From positions 2,046,501-2,110,500 of the forward strand of contig NZ_AP026683.1 in NCBI RefSeq assembly GCF_025997995.1: DNA of 64,000 nt. The letters are read 5' to 3'. The DNA comes from Sediminibacterium sp. TEGAF015 (GTDB taxonomy: Bacteria; Bacteroidota; Bacteroidia; Chitinophagales; Chitinophagaceae). Below are positions 61,022 through 64,000 of the stretch, in pieces (the stretch's first letter is position 1; every line of letters begins with the position of its first letter). The notes beneath the pieces are model-generated. The model ran no database searches. It had not been told where the DNA came from and saw only the letters and a program-made list of their open reading frames with translations. The position numbers and the translations under genes are program-made.

Positions 61022-63010
61022 ATGCTTCATCTTTTAAACAGCATTTCCACCGCTAATAGTGTATTATTATCAGAAGGAAATATAGACAAAGCTATCAATG
61101 AAGTGATTGCAGCACTTGGTACTGCAACACAGGTAGACCGCGTCTATGTTTTTACAAATAAAAAAGTCGGCAGCGAATTACGATTATATTATACACATGA
61201 ATGGTGTAGAGAAGGTATTGAACCACAATTTGGGAACCCAGAATTGAGTGATGTTTCCTACGATTTTTTCCCCTACATGTATGAAACTCTGTCGCAAGAC
61301 AAATACATGTACGGTCTTGTTGAAGACTCTCCCAACCAAATGTTCCGGGAGATTATGGAATCTCAAGGCATCTTAACTTATTTATTTACTCCCATATTTT
61401 GTGATGGAGATTATTGGGGCTGGATTGGTTATGATAATTGTACAACAAAAGATCCGTGGGAACCAGAAGTAGTTCAGGCACTATACACAGTAGCCAGAAA
61501 TATAGGTATCCGGCTTTCGCGTGAAAAAGCAGAAAAAGAACAAAATAAATTATTGGAAAGGTTTGAACTAACTATTAATGCATCCCAACAAGGAATGTGG
61601 GAATGGGATATTACCAATAATAAATTGAACTTCTCCCCTTTATTCATGAAAATGATTGGCTACGAAGCCAATGAATTTGAACATACTTATGAAAATTGGC
61701 GAGTAAGGGTTCATCCAGATGATATCAATATTGTAGAAAAAAGTTTAGACGACTATTTTAATAATACTGAAAGAACCTATCAAAACGAGCATCGCCTTAA
61801 ACATAAATCTGGACACTATGTTTGGATCAATGGATTTGGTATAGCAAAAAGGGATGCAAATGGCAAACCCATTTATATGGTGGGCACACATGTAGATGTG
61901 ACTGCATTAAAAAAACAGCAGGAAATTTTAGAGGAACAAAAAAATGAATTTGATAAGCTGATTAATAATCTAGGAGAAGCAGTTTTCCGACTCAACAGCT
62001 ACAATCAAATTACCTTCATGAATCAATACTGGAATGAAATCTCTGGTTATGCCATTGACGATTGTATAATGCAACCGATTACAGGATTTTTTGAAGAATC
62101 AGAGACACCATTAATTCTTGAACAGATTGATGCATTAAAGATTAACGAGTCTGGAAAATCTACAGTTGAAGCCAAATTGAAACAAAAGAACAATGGCTGG
62201 AGATGGGTTGAACTATCCTTAAGAGAAAACAAAGCTGCCTCTGTAAAAGATTATTTTATTGCAGGCAGTATAATAGATATTCATGACAAAAAAATTGCAT
62301 TAGAGAAAGAAAAGGAGTTGGCAGAACTAAAAGCAGGGTTTGTAAGTTTAACCTCACACCAGTTCAGGACTCCGTTAACGGTCATTTTCTCCAATATTGA
62401 AGTAATTGAAATAGCTGCTAAAAAACTAAATATTGAGCTTTCTGATAGAATTAAGGATTCTGCAGGAATGATCAAAGATCAGATTGAGCGAATGACACAG
62501 TTGATGGATAATATTCTATTGGTAGGCAGATATGACGCTCAGCAATTAGCATATAATTTACACCCGATTAGCTTATCAAAATTTGTACAATCTATTATCA
62601 AAACTTATTTCCAGAATGAAACCGACGGAAGGACTGTTGTATTAAAAGAAGAAGCTTCAGATAAAAAAATAGCCGCAGATGAATTGCTTTTCATGCATGT
62701 AATCACGAATATTATTTCGAATGCTTTTAAATATTCAAAAGGTTGCCCCAATCCGGAAGTTACCATCAGCTACGAGGCTAATAAGGCAAAAATAAGAATC
62801 AGAGATTTTGGCATTGGAATTCCTGAAAATGAAATTGAGAAAGTGTTTCACTCCTTTTATAGAGCATCCAACACAGTCACCTATCAGGGCTCAGGTCTGG
62901 GGCTATCCGTTGCCAAGCAATTCATGGAATTACACAATGGGAAAATACTCCTAAGCAGCAAATTAGGTGAAGGAACCGAAGTCCAGTTGGTCTTGCCGTT
63001 AATTCAGTAA
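61022..63010 (+). CDS. GAF-PAS-PAS sensor histidine kinase
   Basis: 662 residues, no membrane span, so a soluble sensor. GAF-like region (about 5-170, VDRVYVFTNKKVG, WGWIGYDNC), PAS 1 (about 175-300, GMWEWDITNNKLNFSP then RVHPDD), PAS 2 (about 310-425, AVFRLNSYNQITFMNQYWNE), HisKA with His near 445 (SLTSHQFRTPLTVIFSN), and HATPase_c (NAFKYSKG, IRDFGIGIPENEIEKVF, GSGLGLSVAKQFMELH). It converges on an AraC-type response regulator with stop codons abutting. Confidence 0.93.
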   Translation: MLHLLNSISTANSVLLSEGNIDKAINEVIAALGTATQVDRVYVFTNKKVGSELRLYYTHEWCREGIEPQFGNPELSDVSYDFFPYMYETLSQDKYMYGLVEDSPNQMFREIMESQGILTYLFTPIFCDGDYWGWIGYDNCTTKDPWEPEVVQALYTVARNIGIRLSREKAEKEQNKLLERFELTINASQQGMWEWDITNNKLNFSPLFMKMIGYEANEFEHTYENWRVRVHPDDINIVEKSLDDYFNNTERTYQNEHRLKHKSGHYVWINGFGIAKRDANGKPIYMVGTHVDVTALKKQQEILEEQKNEFDKLINNLGEAVFRLNSYNQITFMNQYWNEISGYAIDDCIMQPITGFFEESETPLILEQIDALKINESGKSTVEAKLKQKNNGWRWVELSLRENKAASVKDYFIAGSIIDIHDKKIALEKEKELAELKAGFVSLTSHQFRTPLTVIFSNIEVIEIAAKKLNIELSDRIKDSAGMIKDQIERMTQLMDNILLVGRYDAQQLAYNLHPISLSKFVQSIIKTYFQNETDGRTVVLKEEASDKKIAADELLFMHVITNIISNAFKYSKGCPNPEVTISYEANKAKIRIRDFGIGIPENEIEKVFHSFYRASNTVTYQGSGLGLSVAKQFMELHNGKILLSSKLGEGTEVQLVLPLIQ

Positions 63011-63784
63011 TTATTTACTAGAAATAGCTGAGGAATAAGCTTTAGGTGGCTTACCATATTTTTTCTTGAAGCAATGGCAGAAATACGCAACAGAATTAAA
63101 CCCTGATTGAAAAGAAACCTGCTTTACGCTTGTGTTACCCTGGCGAAGCAGAACCTCAGCCTTCATCAGCTTGATTTCGGTGATATATTGTTTGGGGGTC
63201 ATATTGTATTTCGACTTAATCATTCTCTCAAGAGTAGAAACACTAACAGACATTCTTTTAGCTATAGAAGGAATGGTATTTAAATCGTCTTCATTCAGTT
63301 TTTCAACAATGGCTTCAAATGAATCTTCAAAGAAATCTTTTGATTCTGAAGAAGTGATATTTTTAGAGGCCAGCAATCTTTTTTGTTTTACTTTTTCTTC
63401 ATTCACCTGCAGAATACCAGTCAGGTTCCTTATTTTAAGTAACAGTTCTTTTGACTTAATAGGTTTTACTAAAAAGTCATTTGCACCCAATTCTAAACCC
63501 TGTATAATTTTATCTTCTCCTGACATTCCGGAAATGATAATTACTGGAATCATATTGGTTGAAGGATTGCTTTTTAACAACCGGAGAAGTGAAAAACCAT
63601 CCAACGGATAAGGCAACATCAAATCCAACAAAATAATATCCGGCGTGAACTCTCTTAAAATTTCAAGCGCTTCATTTCCATCCGCAGCTCCTGCTACTTC
63701 ATATGTTTCCTGTAAAATAACTTCCAATGACATGCGAAGCATTTTGGTGTCTTCTACAATTAAAACCTTTTTTCTTTCGTTCAT
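63011..63784 (-). CDS. Response regulator with AraC-type HTH output
   Basis: 257 residues. Receiver domain at 5-120 with acidic pair in VLIVEDTK, phosphoacceptor Asp54 (IILLDLMLP), switch Ser in VIIISGMSG and Lys in FLVKPIK. A linker follows, then an AraC HTH (about 155-252: SIAKRMSVSVSTLERMIKSK; VKQVSFQSGFNSVAYFCHCF; GKPPKAYS). Its start lies 10 bp after the truncated kinase gene on the same strand, its likeliest partner; its stop abuts the convergent GAF-PAS kinase. Confidence 0.93.
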   Translation of the reverse strand: MNERKKVLIVEDTKMLRMSLEVILQETYEVAGAADGNEALEILREFTPDIILLDLMLPYPLDGFSLLRLLKSNPSTNMIPVIIISGMSGEDKIIQGLELGANDFLVKPIKSKELLLKIRNLTGILQVNEEKVKQKRLLASKNITSSESKDFFEDSFEAIVEKLNEDDLNTIPSIAKRMSVSVSTLERMIKSKYNMTPKQYITEIKLMKAEVLLRQGNTSVKQVSFQSGFNSVAYFCHCFKKKYGKPPKAYSSAISSK

Positions 63785-63794
63785 AGAATCTGTA

Positions 63795-64000
63795 TTATAA
63801 GTTCAATAAAATTTCTGTTTTAATACCATTTGGCTGAATGTCTTCAAAAAGAATTTGACCATTCTGACTATGTATAATCAATAAAGCCAATGCCAAGCCT
63901 ATTCCTAAACCCTGCTGCTCCAGTTTCTTTCTTTTTACCTGACCAATAACGCCCGACTGAGATCGTAACTCTGACGCTTTACAAGTATTTCCTGCATCTA
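63795..64000 (-). CDS. Sensor histidine kinase, C-terminal fragment (5' end beyond window)
   Basis: Only the last 68 codons are visible. They contain the G2 box of a HATPase_c domain, GLGIGLALALLIIHSQNGQI, and end TEILLNL. The region before it (SGVIGQVKRKKLEQ) replaces the more usual F-box. Located 10 bp upstream of the AraC-type response regulator, making a kinase-regulator operon. Confidence 0.75.
   Translation of the reverse strand, partial: DAGNTCKASELRSQSGVIGQVKRKKLEQQGLGIGLALALLIIHSQNGQILFEDIQPNGIKTEILLNL

Noticed and set aside
1-64000. CRISPR arrays, insertion sequences, prophage, tRNA or rRNA genes
   Set aside because: No direct-repeat arrays, transposase or integrase frames, phage structural genes or cloverleaf-like sequences were seen in the gaps; nearly all of the window is ordinary coding sequence with gaps under 250 bp.

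Overview
The window looks like a chromosomal segment from a member of the Bacteroidota, most likely the Chitinophagia/Chitinophagaceae branch (family-level placement is inference). Reasons: moderate-to-low GC, promoters of the Bacteroidota type (TTTG then TAnnTTTG) in front of many genes, few Shine-Dalgarno-like leaders, lineage-typical families (DUF4290, DUF5777, DUF5690, tricorn-like S41 protease, MurA with Asp in place of the active-site Cys), and the core order rplM-rpsI-rpsB-tsf-pyrH. I see no phage, insertion sequence, CRISPR array, tRNA or rRNA. Both edges cut a gene: a glycosyltransferase on the left and a sensor histidine kinase on the right.

Layout. 1-1408: glycosyltransferase and DUF502 membrane protein (minus). 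1522-9178: a TetR-controlled tripartite RND efflux operon (tetR, tolC-like, adaptor, RND pump) ending in an AIM24-like gene; a palindrome overlies its promoter. 9194-12781 (minus): HTH/LuxR regulator pair, methionine aminotransferase-like enzyme and an orphan TolC-like protein. 12839-16352 (minus): the ribosomal block rplM-rpsI-rpsB-tsf-pyrH. 16540-23552: amidohydrolase; a minus-strand desaturase-recO-blh group (retinal synthesis); pheS; DUF4290-murA. 23687-30641: tricorn-like protease, then a pxpB-pxpC-pxpA 5-oxoprolinase operon with an NRAMP-fold carrier lacking the metal site. 30675-37471: mnmH, sixA-like phosphatase, DMT carrier, glycosyltransferase-like protein, two small genes, an aminotransferase, an orphan plug-domain protein and a small cytochrome c lipoprotein. 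37674-46588: sortilin-like BNR-repeat protein, DUF5690 carrier, msrB, adk, and a paaZ/enoyl-CoA hydratase pair.

46637-51493 (minus) is the most intriguing block: an ECF sigma factor, a protein with a membrane anchor joined to a beta-barrel-like domain, two heme c lipoproteins, an OB-fold protein, a YceI protein and a DUF5777 barrel, with two matching GGCAACC-N16-TGTA sites that could be the sigma factor's own promoters. 51580-56039 is a type I-like exporter (ABC, HlyD, TolC) whose ABC subunit lacks the usual signature, Walker B and H-loop residues. 56152-59904: lptB, GH3-family, fabG-like and beta-carbonic anhydrase genes run together. 59952-64000: metF, then a GAF/PAS histidine kinase convergent with an AraC-type response regulator that is itself downstream of a second, truncated kinase.

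Protein families were recognised from motifs by eye; no database search was run. Start codons were re-chosen where a long upstream extension crosses a promoter or a neighbouring gene.
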